From NCBI RefSeq assembly GCF_001761485.1, contig NC_090775.1:2115001-2179000 (forward strand): a stretch of DNA of 64,000 bases, read 5' to 3'. A program made the position numbers and the translations under genes. The notes under the pieces are model-generated. The model saw only the letters and a list, made by a program, of their open reading frames with translations. It made no database searches and was not told the DNA's origin. This DNA comes from Yarrowia lipolytica. Its lineage: Eukaryota > Ascomycota > Dipodascomycetes > Dipodascales. Of the stretch, positions 19,462-29,987 are shown piece after piece; the first letter of the stretch is position 1, and the number at the start of each line of letters is the position of its first letter.

Positions 19462-19575
19462 ATGAGCAAAGCTATCCCTCGAGCATACGGCACCGACTCT
19501 TACCGAGTCAACTCCAACGTGACCATCGTTGGAGGCTACCGAACCTTTCAACCTTCGTCCTGTGTTATTGCTTAG
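19462..19575 (+). CDS. Probable a-type mating pheromone precursor, copy 2 (37 residues, CVIA CaaX)
   Basis: Encodes exactly the same 37-residue peptide as the gene at 14785 and ends in the same Cys-Val-Ile-Ala CaaX box. Fourteen sense codons and the stop codon (TAG against TAA) differ, all silently, while the flanking DNA does not align. The duplication is therefore old and the peptide has been held constant. Both copies are on the plus strand 4.7 kb apart, separated by NOB1 and SGT1. Two precursor genes for one pheromone is also the arrangement in Saccharomyces (MFA1, MFA2). Mating-type-specific expression is expected but not shown by the sequence. Confidence 0.82.
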   Translation: MSKAIPRAYGTDSYRVNSNVTIVGGYRTFQPSSCVIA

Positions 19576-19733
19576 CCACCAAAGACCTTGAACTAATTGA
19601 TTTTCTAGTATTATACGCGAGCAGAGCCTCATTATACTACCTCGTAGACAAGAATTGGTTGGGTACTTGTGGATCACGTCCACAATTCTCCTTCAACAAG
19701 TGTTACAATCTATCAATTATATATACTAAGTGT

Positions 19734-21218
19734 TTAAGCCTTGCTGTCAGTCTTCTTGGCGGCCTCCTTGACATCGGGGGGAGACATTTCAAAGAATTCC
19801 TTTGCTCGCTCGGTCTCGGCTCGCTGGGCCTCTCCTCGAGCCTCCTCCTTCTTGGCCTCTTCCTCGTCGAGGTTGAGGTCATCCTTGACCTGGATGATAT
19901 GTCCAGACTCCTCCTCCTGCTGGTTTTCCTCCTGGATCAGCTCCTGCTGTTCTCGAACAACCTCCAGACGCTGCTTGTTAGTAGCCTGGTCGGTAGCATG
20001 GGCATACTCGAGATCGGCCTCGTGGAACAGCTCCTCGGGGATGGCAGACAGAACGGCCTCCAGAGCGTCGTAATGGGAGTTGAGATCATCAGCCTCTCCG
20101 TAGGTGAAGGCAGACGATAGAATGAGCAGGGTGGAGGGCACCTTCTGTCTCAGACGCAACTCCAGCCAGTTGTTGAGATCCTCCGCAAGTCGGGCCTTGG
20201 ACAAAGCATGAGTCTTGATACCTCGAGAGGCACAGGCGATCTGAAGCTCAGTGAGAGACAGAGAGTCGACTCCCTCGGCGTAGATGGCTCGATCGTCAAT
20301 CTTAATCTGTCGCATCTTGTATCGAATGGAGTATCGCAGCATCAGGTTAGTTCCAAAGTGCTGCAGGTTCATGTACTTGGCCATAGCCACAAGCTGGGGT
20401 CGGGACAGGTTATCGAGGACCAGATCATCCTTGAACATTTGAGCAACGGAAATGAGCAGTTCTCGAGAGGGCTTCTCTCCATGGGCTCGGACCTTGTCGA
20501 AGAACTCGACGAACTGCTGTCGCTGTTCGGGAGTGATGGAAGTGGGGGCAGTAAGACCAGACTCGTTGACAGTGTCCTTGAGGAAAGAAGAAACGGAACC
20601 TCGGGTCTTTCGCAGGCTTCGGGCTCGCTTCTCGATATCGTTGGAAGACATGTAAGTGGAGGGGAGCAGACCGGGGAAGAGCTTAAGGGCGACAGGGAGC
20701 AGCAGTTCAGCAAAGGGGATAATGAGGAACATGGCGAAGGGAACAACTCGGACAATGTCCTGGGTGGTTCGCTTGAGCTGTCGCTTTTCTCGTCGGGTCA
20801 GTTCGTAGCCGGCAGCCAGCTTCATGGCGAGCTTGGAGGACACCTTGATTTCAAAGCCAAGCAGCTTGGTTCCGTCCCAGTAGTGTCGTGCAGCCTCCTT
20901 GATGGTCTCCTTCCAGGTTTTGGGGGTCTTTTCCTCCTTCTTGGCCACGGCTCCGTCAGCAGGAGCAGCAGCAGCAGCAGGAGCCTTCACGTCGCTCTTC
21001 TGCTCAGCAGAAGTGGCCTTGGTGTTCTTTTCCAGATTGGCCTTGGTCTCCTTGGCATCAGCATCCTTGGTCTGATACACGACAGGTCGCGTGTGGAAAC
21101 GTCGAGTAGCAATGGTGTGAGTCGTGGCGACGACAGTGGCCCGGGCAAGCTGCTGTTTGGTCACCAGACCGAGATATCGGTTGATTTTCACCGAGTCGGA
21201 CGAAATTCTTCGAAGCAT
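19734..21218 (-). CDS. MDM38: Mitochondrial inner-membrane LETM1-family protein Mdm38
   Basis: Mdm38/Letm1 proteins sit in the inner mitochondrial membrane, support potassium/proton exchange and bind mitochondrial ribosomes to aid insertion of translated proteins. The 494-residue product begins with a basic, hydroxylated presequence (MLRRISSDSVKINRYLG to RRFHTRP). An Ala/Lys linker and the LETM1 core (KTWKETIKEAARHYWDGTKLL) follow. One membrane segment lies at about 155-180 (PFAMFLIIPFAELLLPVAL) and the ribosome-binding-like region extends to about 380. The C-terminal part is a Glu-rich coiled coil. The frame extends 40 codons upstream, but the ATG at 21218 gives the targeting sequence. Confidence 0.93.
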   Translation of the reverse strand: MLRRISSDSVKINRYLGLVTKQQLARATVVATTHTIATRRFHTRPVVYQTKDADAKETKANLEKNTKATSAEQKSDVKAPAAAAAPADGAVAKKEEKTPKTWKETIKEAARHYWDGTKLLGFEIKVSSKLAMKLAAGYELTRREKRQLKRTTQDIVRVVPFAMFLIIPFAELLLPVALKLFPGLLPSTYMSSNDIEKRARSLRKTRGSVSSFLKDTVNESGLTAPTSITPEQRQQFVEFFDKVRAHGEKPSRELLISVAQMFKDDLVLDNLSRPQLVAMAKYMNLQHFGTNLMLRYSIRYKMRQIKIDDRAIYAEGVDSLSLTELQIACASRGIKTHALSKARLAEDLNNWLELRLRQKVPSTLLILSSAFTYGEADDLNSHYDALEAVLSAIPEELFHEADLEYAHATDQATNKQRLEVVREQQELIQEENQQEEESGHIIQVKDDLNLDEEEAKKEEARGEAQRAETERAKEFFEMSPPDVKEAAKKTDSKA

Positions 21219-23151
21219 GGTGGTGGGTGGGATCGTATGTGTGACGATTAAACGGGTCGTGGAGCTGGGTGGAGTCGTAGTTTCAAAGCAATTGATTCCG
21301 TCTCGATTCCGTGTACGCTGATAAAGGTCGAATTCCAAAGGGTTTGTATCGTTCGTCGTCTAGCCCAATAGTGAGCTTGCGGGTTTCGGGACTCGGAATT
21401 TTCACACTTTACCTCTTAGTTAATTTTCAAAGTTTAATGGCTCACCATGCAGCAGGTGGCAAACGTGTGCCATGGCTGTGTTTGGTGTATTGAGAGGCCT
21501 CTCGGCCTTTGGCTCGGGCAATCTCGAGGCAATCAACGGTCCAATGTGTAGTTTTTTCCTTCCTGTCGCCACCCCAACAATCGGTTTGTGTTTCCCAGGG
21601 CCTTAACCTACAAACGGTATAATTACGAAATATAGACACCCCACGTGTTAGGCGTGGAGAGTTGATTTGGAAGGTGTAAAAAAGTCCACCTAAGACGAAC
21701 GGGCTGGAGAAGGGCCCAGATACTCGGCTCGCAGGCGCCCAATCGGCATTGTTGGTGGCGCGATTACATAAGACCATCATCTGGCTCCTCGTGGTTGGCC
21801 AACTCTGATCATACAGACGTGACTGAGACCTGCGAGAGGCATTGTCAGGCGTCTGAGGCAGCACAACTTAGTGGACAGCGAGAAAGGCGTGAAACTGATT
21901 TGTGGGGGGAGAGATAGAGATATAAATAGAACTCGGGTGGTTGGTGGGGTGGGTTTTCAGACTCTAAACGCTTCTCGGGTATCGCCAGTGGCACCATTGG
22001 CCTTTCTCTATGAGAATTTATAGACCTGCAATAGACCCCACAGCAGCAACTTCAGCATGTTGCAAACTCCAAGGGGATCCAAATGCCGATTGTAGATGGT
22101 TATTAAATCTGAAAAAATAGGGAGAAATATCCAGCATTCCTGGAGATATATAATTCTCGATCATTGCCCAATTGAAAATCTTTCTGAATGAAGCGTAGGG
22201 AAACATCTGTCTCTCTTGTATAATACCACACTAGATTTAGAACTTGATGGATAGCATTTTCCAGGGCCTCGATTGACATCCTCTACCGGACCTTTGGTTC
22301 GTCTTTTCGGACTTTGAAAGCTATCGACACCCTCCCCGCAATTGTAAGATTTTAATGGTTGTGTATTTCTCACTCCGGCGCGTATATATATCTCAAGTTC
22401 GAGCTCCTCATGTCAGAAACACCGAGCACCGCCCAACCACACACAACGCATGAACTGTACATGCTAATTAACAAAAATGCAACCCACTGGGCCTGACTTG
22501 CGACGCAAGGAAGAACACCCGAAATCCCCGTTCCCAGGCCGCTACGAGCTCGGTAAGTACATTTTCGTGTTTGTCTCGTTCGGAAAACCCCCTCTGTCGG
22601 TTCCGATTAAGGCAATTGCACCAAAATAATATCGCGCCAAGGCCTATATGAAGATGAGCTGCACCATCTCGGTGCATCTGCAAGGCTATTGTTCAACATA
22701 CCTCTGAACACACTTGTGCGACTCGCATTTCTGGATCGTGTGGAATCGGAAAGAAAAACGGAAAGAAAAAAAAAACCACGTCTTCGGGTGAAAGGGATTA
22801 AGTCGGGATGCGTGTTGATTGGCCTGATGCGATTGCGACGGACGGTGCTTGTGGCGGCTTAATAATACAGCTAACCCAGACGCTAATAGAGAAAGTTGTT
22901 TATGTAATTTGTCAACAGCAGGTCGATTGACACTCCACTGTCCTACTCTGTTCGTCTCCAAAGCGACCACCCTCAAAACGGCCCAACAAAAAAAAAATAC
23001 GTAAACCAACCTTATTTTCACCATCTTGGTGGCACTCCCAAAACGACTCAGCCAAGCAAAATCACATGTTTGAACCTTAATAATCACGGTCTATCGTGCA
23101 GAATCGCGAATATCACGAGTATCTCGTCCCCAACACAACAAGGCAAACACC
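21219..23151. other. Divergent intergenic region between MDM38 and SPC34
   Basis: Nearly 2 kb without a recognised protein gene. From about 22380 it contains TATATATA, several ATGs, a GTAAGT donor at 22553 and a CTAACCCAG acceptor at 22871. Together they look like a spliced transcript or a spliced SPC34 leader (see findings). Confidence 0.5.
22477..23003 (+). other. Candidate spliced small transcript or spliced leader of SPC34
   Basis: A possible first exon (ATG at 22477, reading MQPTGPDLRRKEEHP) ends at a GTAAGT donor at 22553. A typical acceptor CTAACCCAG ends at 22879. Splicing would remove 327 nt and keep one frame open to about 23003, giving 66 codons. The peptide matches no family I know. 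The same signals could belong to a 5' UTR intron of SPC34, whose ATG is at 23152. Confidence 0.3.
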
Positions 23152-23781
23152 ATGGACAAAAATCTCCAGAGTCTACAGGCCTCGTCGGAGTCGATACAGA
23201 CGCTGTACTTTCGACCGCCGTACATGTTCACCAATTCCGTCACCACAAACCCCAACATCATCGACCTCATTCGCGACCCAGAACCAGATGAAGCGCGTCT
23301 TTTCACCATCAACAAAGATATGGTACCTGAGCTCGACGTGTATCAGGGCACGAGTAGTGCGATTCAAGCCGCCAAAGAGATCAGACGGGCGTATGAGAAG
23401 AGCCGGGAAGTCAACGTTGATGTGGTATGCGACGCAGTTGACAACCTGACCAGATCATACCCCATGCCAGGAGTCGAAGAGAAGACGGTACGATTGCGGA
23501 AAAAGGCCCATGATCTGGCAGCCTCTGTTCACAGCTTGGAGAGCGTAATTGAAGACCAGGAGCGTCAGTTGAAGAAGCTCGATGCTACTCTTGAGAACAA
23601 AAAGCTACAGCCCTCGTTCCTGCTGTCATCACGCACTTTTGGTGTCCCTTCCTTAGGAGGTGGTTTGTCCGAGAGATTACCACGAGACAAGGCGACGTGG
23701 CAGAAACAGGTGGACAAAGAGAAGAACGAGATTGAGCAGCTGAAGGCGGAGCTGGCTCGCAAACGTTCCGAAATGGAGTGA
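23152..23781 (+). CDS. SPC34: DASH/Dam1 complex subunit Spc34
   Basis: Spc34 is part of the ten-subunit DASH ring that couples kinetochores to microtubule ends. The 209-residue product has the family N-terminus (ESIQTLYFRPPYMFTNSV, then IIDLIRDPEPDEARLF). A helical middle follows (about 110-145, VRLRKKAHDLAASVHSLES) and a final coiled coil (about 178-209, WQKQVDKEKNEIEQLKAEL), as in budding yeast Spc34. It is shorter than the roughly 295-residue Saccharomyces protein because the central insert is missing. The ATG at 23152 has a CACC context. Confidence 0.85.
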   Translation: MDKNLQSLQASSESIQTLYFRPPYMFTNSVTTNPNIIDLIRDPEPDEARLFTINKDMVPELDVYQGTSSAIQAAKEIRRAYEKSREVNVDVVCDAVDNLTRSYPMPGVEEKTVRLRKKAHDLAASVHSLESVIEDQERQLKKLDATLENKKLQPSFLLSSRTFGVPSLGGGLSERLPRDKATWQKQVDKEKNEIEQLKAELARKRSEME

Positions 23782-24075
23782 TTGTTTGCGCAAGCATTCT
23801 TCCTCTGTCACCAACTTCATCAAGTCCATCTACTTTCACATCATCAACATGAACATAATCTGAAATGTCTACATACCACCTTTTCAGGCAGAGACTTCCA
23901 ACGGGGAGATCTCTTTATTTATTCAATCAAATTTATAACCCATTAAAGGCTCGAGCTACAGTAGAGCCAAGATAATCCCTGTTCATGGTGACTTCTAGTT
24001 AGCCTCTTCACAGCTTGTTCTAAAAAAGAATCAATCAATACATAATTTTTACAAATGCACTTCGTAAGTCGTGAT

Positions 24076-25225
24076 TTACTGCAACTTGTCGTCCTTCTTG
24101 CCCTCCCGCAAAAGCCGTCGCTTCTTCTTGACAATGTAGTTGTTGTAGGTTCCCAGCAGGAAAGAAAAGAGAGAGAAAAAGGGAACCCAAGCGTGCTCGG
24201 GAATAAAGGCCTGAGCAATAGCCAGCACGATAGGAGAAGCCACCCAAGAAGATCGCAGTACGGGCAACAGAGACACCTTGAGCGAAGCAATGACGGACTT
24301 GACGTCCCGAGCGCCAGCAAAGATGGACATGAACACCAGGAACACGGTGGATGTGATGGGAGTCACAGTCAGCAGAGATGTGAGAATCTGAGCCAGCTTC
24401 CATTGGATCCCCTTCTTTCCCTTGAAGGCAGCCTGCAGAGCACCGACAAGGTAGTGTGACAGCGGAGCGGACACAAAGAATCCGTAGAGACCCATCTTGT
24501 AGATTCGGGATGACAGATACGATCCGTTAGCGTCCTTCTCTCCAGCGAAGTAGGATGCCAGGAACTCGGCCAAAGCGTTGAGAGTTCCAGAGGTGCATGA
24601 TTTGGTGCTTTGTTAGTGAATTGAACTGAGGCCGTGGGTATTAGATAGAAGATTGTAGCATCAGATCATTCTTTGTCAGCAGGATGGCGAACTCTCTCAT
24701 ACTAGACGAGTCGGTCCTGATCCTTGTAGACGTGGCCACTATCTCTTTGCAACAGATTAGTCATCGGTTTGCCGAATCGCAATATCAATTAGTGATCCAC
24801 ATGTTGGTGCCGAGGAGATAGGAGATTGGCGTCAACGTCGGGTAGCCCGGCGTCCCGTTGCGGTAAGATAAGATAAGTAATGATCCTATCAATAATTGTC
24901 GTGTCGAGTGATGACATATCCGGGACAATAACAGATCACCTAATCTATTCGTCTGATCCAGAGAGTCTTGGTCACGAGATACCACCTCCTACGATTCGTT
25001 GACGACCCGCAATGTCCTGCGTTTACACCTTCAAGCAAACATCAGTTGTACCCGTCCCTCGTAGTCCGTTTTCGGGCCCCATGATGGAGCACGTCATCTG
25101 TCGTGTGGAGCTGTGTCCAAGGGTACCATTGGAATCGTGTATACTCACAGAATGGGTCGCTGCTGCAGAGACAGCAGGTACTGCTGCAAAAGAGTCGCTT
25201 CGGCGGGAGAAAGAGGTTTCGACAT
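24076..25225 (-). CDS. Peroxisomal membrane protein PMP22 / Mpv17 family, two exons
   Basis: The PMP22/Mpv17 family comprises small four-helix membrane proteins of peroxisomes or mitochondria. I assembled two exons. Exon 1 is 25149-25225 (MSKPLSPAEATLLQQYLLSL, then QQRPI and the first two bases of Leu). Exon 2 is 24076-24607 (TKSCTSGTLNALAEFLASYF onward). The 541-nt intron has a GTGAGT donor and a CTAACAAAG acceptor, and the frame is kept. The joined 202-residue protein has the family order: LTK.CTSG near the N-terminus, four hydrophobic helices, and SSWVASPIVLAIAQAFIPEH leading to LGTYNNYIVKKKRR. PMP22 of peroxisomes is the nearest match in length and C-terminus; a mitochondrial Sym1-type role is less likely. 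It diverges from the SWI3-like gene. Confidence 0.85.
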
Positions 25226-26262
25226 GGCTGCTGTGACGTCCCTTGTACACTGGTATCGTAGCAGACGGGGGAGACAGAGAGATTATAAGCGCGGGGGAGG
25301 AAAGATAGGCTTTCTCCGAACAAGGCCGTAGCCCCAACCCTGGCGAGAGTGGGGAAAATGTTGGGGGGAGGTGGTTGTGGGTGTCGGTAAGGGTGGGCCG
25401 AGGCGGGTGGTATTTTCCTGTGTTGCTGGCACTTGTGGGAGCAAAAACATGTCTTTCATGTTGTTATTCACCTACTATACACCAGTTTATGGGACGTCTT
25501 GTTGCTCCTCCTACATGTTCCCAATATGCGTCAGAAGTTCCCACGGAGAAACAGGAAGCGAGGTTTGAACTGTGGAGAAGCCGTTGAAACGGAATTGGCG
25601 CATGGCCGTTGTGCTCCGAATTCCCGTCCAAGTAAATTCCGATCTTTGTTTTCCGTATTTCGCGCCCCACACCCGTTTTTTTGAGATCATATTCCAACTT
25701 GACCCCCACGCAAAACTATACACCAGACACTCAGGTTGGCTGCACGGAGATAACCAACTTGCACCGTATCCGCAGCGGACAAACGACTCAGGTGAGGCCC
25801 GGAAAAGTTTGGTCTTTCCGATAACAATGTACACTTACCCTCGGGCAGTGTTGGCTTCAAAAACACCAAATATACAAGTTGCAAAGCCACAGTTATGATA
25901 CCTGTCTATCCTTGTACTTTGTCGTACAATGTAAACGATGGATGCTCTTTCTAGAGCCGCCAATAGTTGGATAAAAGTTGAGAGAATCGATTGAAGACCC
26001 TTTGCATGTTTCATTCCAACCTCCCACATCTCAAATGAGATCCCACACACACATCACCTGTACATCCAAAAAGATCCATGTCGCTACTTGTACCATCTTT
26101 TTTTAAGGTTTCGGTATCGCGGTATCTCTTCCATGATTGTGGGGAAGTCTAGAAGATCACAAGTAATAGATCAAAGACAATTTGATCGCCTCTTGTATAG
26201 TGTTTGGGTTCCGACAACGGGCAGATGAACTTTCTCAAGAGGCGCGGATTGGAGGTGGCAAT

Positions 26263-26301
26263 CACGTGACCACACACGTGCCACTCTCCTCGGTCCACGT
26301 G
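26263..26301. promoter_or_regulatory. Cluster of three CACGTG E-boxes
   Basis: CACGTG occurs at 26263, 26275 and 26296, starts 12 and 21 bp apart, close to one and two helical turns. Basic helix-loop-helix factors of the Cbf1/Pho4 type bind this core. Which factor acts here is unknown. Confidence 0.6.
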
Positions 26302-26720
26302 ACCCATCATTGCCGTTGCTCTTGTCGTATCCCTTTCGGATGCATGTCGGGGAATGTAGTGTCCCGATCCAGGCATTATTGATTAGTCGGGCTTTTTGAG
26401 CGTTGCCAAGCCCGTTTCTTGGAGTGAATGAAACTTTTGTAACTTGTCAGAAATGGAGGTAAGTAGAGATGATCCACAAACATTGCAAGGACATTTGAAA
26501 TATGACATCGAACGGTCTTCTTCTATCCGGCGCTGTCGGCAAGTACATTATGAGTACAGTACATTATGAGTACAAGTACTGTGGTGATATCATGTGCCGG
26601 GCAGGTGGTAGTTCCTCAAGTATGGTGCAGATGTTCTGAGATGGTAACTCGACTGGGAATTTCGTCTGTGTCTGTATCTAACACACCTGCATCTATTTGT
26701 GTCTCGTTATTATTTTTGTC

Positions 26721-26840
26721 TTGTTTTATCACATTTTATCGCTTTTTATCGCTTTTTATCGCTTTTTATCGCTTTTTATCGCTTTTTATCGCTTTTTATC
26801 ACATTTTATCGCATTTTATCGCATTTTATCGCATTTTATC
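26721..26840. repeat. Twelve 10-bp units of GCTTTTTATC type (phased T-tracts, GATA cores)
   Basis: Twelve consecutive 10-bp units all end in TTTTATC. Six are identical GCTTTTTATC; the outer ones start TT, AC or GC followed by ATTTT. The complement of each unit carries GATAAA, a GATA-factor core. T-tracts repeated every 10 bp are expected to add up to strongly bent DNA. Confidence 0.95.
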
Positions 26841-27409
26841 TCACATGCTTAGTTATTGGGAAGTCGAAATAATACCCTCAAAATGATTCAATGGTCAAGC
26901 GTGACATACCCATCCCAATTAACGAAAATGAACTCTAAAGACACTAATACCCACGTGACTTACTCCACATATCACGTAATGTACCTCCTATCACCCTTTA
27001 GCCCGTGTATCGTACGTCCCTGTGCTGTACCTTACATGCGTCACACACTCCTCCAAGTGCAATTATCAAATCGAGACGATTCTCCAGCCTCTCCCAATTT
27101 CACGTTGAACTTTATTTTGCTGACGTAAGCAGTCCTCTGCAACGGATGGGTTTGATAACATGTGGTTCCAGGTGGTCAATGGGTGAGAAATTTCAACAGC
27201 AGATTTAAAAAAACTGTTTATTTCCATCCCATTGATTTCCAACCAAGTTCTTCGCCAGAAAACATACATTTCGCCGATATCAATCTCCCCTACCAGATTA
27301 ACCTCTGGAGTTACCCTGCCGAAGTCGCACAAGCCAGACAACAGTAAACGGTATACGCGACAGCTCGCAGTTGTACGCGTGAAGACAGCCCCGACTTTTG
27401 CGACACAAC

Positions 27410-29987
27410 ATGTTTTCCGAGGGAGATTTTGGAGCCGGCGGCAGCGCAGACGCCCCCAATGGCGCCCCCACGTCGACCGATGGCGTCTCCAGTGCCGCTG
27501 CGCCCGTCGACGACCTCAATACGACCGACAACAATTCCATCACAGAGCCCACTACCGCAACCTCAGCGACTTCCAACACCGAGGCCACGGCTGAGTCGAT
27601 GGAGCATGCCGAGCCCGTGATTCATGCTGACGTGGCAGGTGGTGATGAGCCTGCCCCCGATGTTGATGCTGTTGCTGACACTGCACCCGTTGAACCTCCT
27701 GCGGGTGCTGATACTCCTGTTGACGCTACGGCTTCCTGTGGAGACCCACCACCCACCACCACCACCACCCACCACTGTGACCGAGGAGCCCGCCACAGAC
27801 ACAATTAACGACGGTGCTGTTGTTACAGAGACCACCTCTTCCACTACCGAGAGTCTTCCTGCTGCTGAGGGTGCTACTACTGCCACTGACACTGCTGAAG
27901 AGGCCGCAAACGGTGCAGATGCAGATGGTGCAGCAAACGGTTCCAGCTCTGAACCCAAGCCTGAGACCTCTGAGCCTGCTGCTGCCACGTCACCTGCACC
28001 GGCACTGCCCTCAGATGGTATGGATGTAGACTACATGCCTGCGGACCAGGACGACAAGGAGGATGACTGGAACATGGACCTGGAGCCTGAGTGGGAGGCC
28101 ACCGGTGGAATCGCCGAGACCACCAAAGTCGAGCCCAAAGCCTCCGCAGAGCCCAGGGACGACAAGGAGGCTGACTCGGAGATGCTTGACGCAGACACAG
28201 CCATCCCCGACGACCAAAAACTCAAGGAGACCAAGCCCGTGGTCGCCCCACCACCCGTGCCCCGAAACGCGGTGCCCGATTACATCCCCCAGGCGCACAC
28301 TATTGTGATCCCGTCTTACGCCAGCTGGTTCAACGTGAACCGCATCCACTCGATAGAGAAGAAATCCATTCCCGAGTTCTTCAATCAGCGCAACAACTCT
28401 AAGACACCTGAGGTGTACAAGCGGTACCGTGCTTTCATGATCAACACCTACCGACTGCACCCCACGGAGTACCTAACTGTGACTGCTGTGAGACGAAACT
28501 TGCTAGGCGACGTGTGTGCCATCATGAGAGTGCACCAGTTTCTCGAAAAGTGGGGTCTCATCAACTACCAGGTTGATATTGAGGCCCGACCCCAAATGGT
28601 TGCCCCTCCCTTTACAGGCCACTGGGAGGTGACTGAGGACATGCCACGTGGTCTGTTCCCCTTCCAGGCATACAGGGGCACTCGTTTCCTGAAACGGGCT
28701 GGCGAGAACGGCTCCATCGAGGAGGGTGGCTCGATTGAGGCCAAAAAGCCGAAGGTGGAGGGTGATGATACTGCCGATGCTGTGGATGGTGGCAACAGCA
28801 ACGACAACAAGGATACCAGCAGTAAAGAGGGTGGGGCCGAGGTAGGCACCCAGGGCGACACAGTGCGAGTCAAACCCGAACCCACAACTCCCCAGGTTGA
28901 GCCATTTGTGCAGTCCGATCCCGAATGGACTAAGCGGGAGGTGTACAACCTGCTCAACGGTATCGAGGAGCATGGAAACGACTGGACCGCCATTTCCGAG
29001 ACAGTCGGCAACAAGACCCGGGAGCAGTGTCTGCTCAAGTTCATCTCCTTGTCTACCGAAGACAAGTATCTGGGCAAGAGTGGCGATGTTTCAGCGTCTA
29101 CATCTGGCCAGGACATCAAGGTGTCTCCTCTTCAGGTGAGTCCCAAGTACCTGCCGTTTGACCATGTGGATAACCCTGTTTTGTCGGTGGTTTCGTTCCT
29201 GACTGGTCTTGTGGACCCTACTGTGGTGTCTGCCATGACCGGTCGAGGTGTGGAGGAGATTCGAAAGACCCTCAAACTCGAAATGACTGAGCAAAAGAAG
29301 CAACAGCTGCTGGAGCGAAGACGAAAGCGAGAGCAGGAAAAGAAGGATAAGGAGGCTGCTGCTGCCAAAGATGGTGACAGTAAGGACGGTGGGGAGAAGG
29401 AAGGTGGAGAAGGAGATAAGGACGACAAGGACGCCGTCAAGGAGGAGGGTTCTGATGATGACCCAGCTCTGTATCCCCCGGGAGCATCTGACTCTACCGA
29501 TGCCGGCACCTCCATCAAGGACGTGCCTCTTGAGACGCTCACGTCGCTGGGCTACTCTACCCTGGGCACCAAGGCGCAGGTCTTTGCCGACTTTTCCGAG
29601 AAGGAAATGTACCGGGACATGTTTGAGCTGACCAAGGCGCAGGCCACAAAGATGGAGATGAAGATGGAAAAGTTTGCCGAGTTGGAGCGCATCATCGAGA
29701 TGGAGCGACGGCAGCTGCAGATGGAGCGTGAGCAGGTGTTCCTGCAGCGTCTGCTGCTCAACAAAAAGGTGTCGCAGGTGGACAATCTGCTTACACAGGC
29801 TGCTGAGGAGACCAAGAACCAGCAACTGATTGACCAGGCCCGTTCCATTGTGCGGGGAGCCACCAAGCTGTCGTTTGCACCTACTGTGCAGGACCAGGCG
29901 CTGGAGAACAGTTGTGTGGAAAACTCGCTGGACAATGTCACTCCTGTGACCCAGAAGAAGCAGACCTTTACTTTCTGGCAGGCTTAG
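27410..29987 (+). CDS. SWI3: SWI3/RSC8-family chromatin remodelling subunit, with a frame break in a CCA tract
   Basis: This is a core subunit of SWI/SNF or RSC remodellers. The SWIRM domain (IPSYASWFNVNRIHSIEKKS to KWGLINYQVD), the PRGLFPF motif, the SANT domain (DPEWTKREVYNLLNGIEEHG to LLKFISLSTEDKYLG) and a C-terminal coiled coil are all clear. The acidic N-terminus starts at ATG 27410 (MFSEGDFGAGG) in one frame; everything from VTEEPATDT onward is in the next. The switch lies in a CCA/CCC tract at about 27746-27777, where one extra base would explain it. The span length is 3n+1, consistent with that. It could be a sequencing slip, a strain polymorphism or recoding; no intron signals fit. 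The full product would be about 858 residues. Confidence 0.88.

Larger units (their letters stand above)
25226..27409. other. Long divergent regulatory region between the PMP22-family gene and the SWI3-like gene
   Basis: 2.2 kb with no recognised gene. It contains three CACGTG boxes within 40 bp at 26263-26301 and a 120-bp array of 10-bp TTTTATC units at 26721-26840. Confidence 0.6.

Noticed and set aside
20208-21251. 347-codon open frame on the plus strand across MDM38
   Set aside because: Antisense shadow with Ser/Gly/Leu low complexity; MDM38 on the other strand is well supported.
21495-21530. CTCTCGGCCTTTGGCT, like the 5' end of U2 snRNA
   Set aside because: The match ends at once; the conserved U2 branch-recognition sequence (GTGTAGTA) does not follow.
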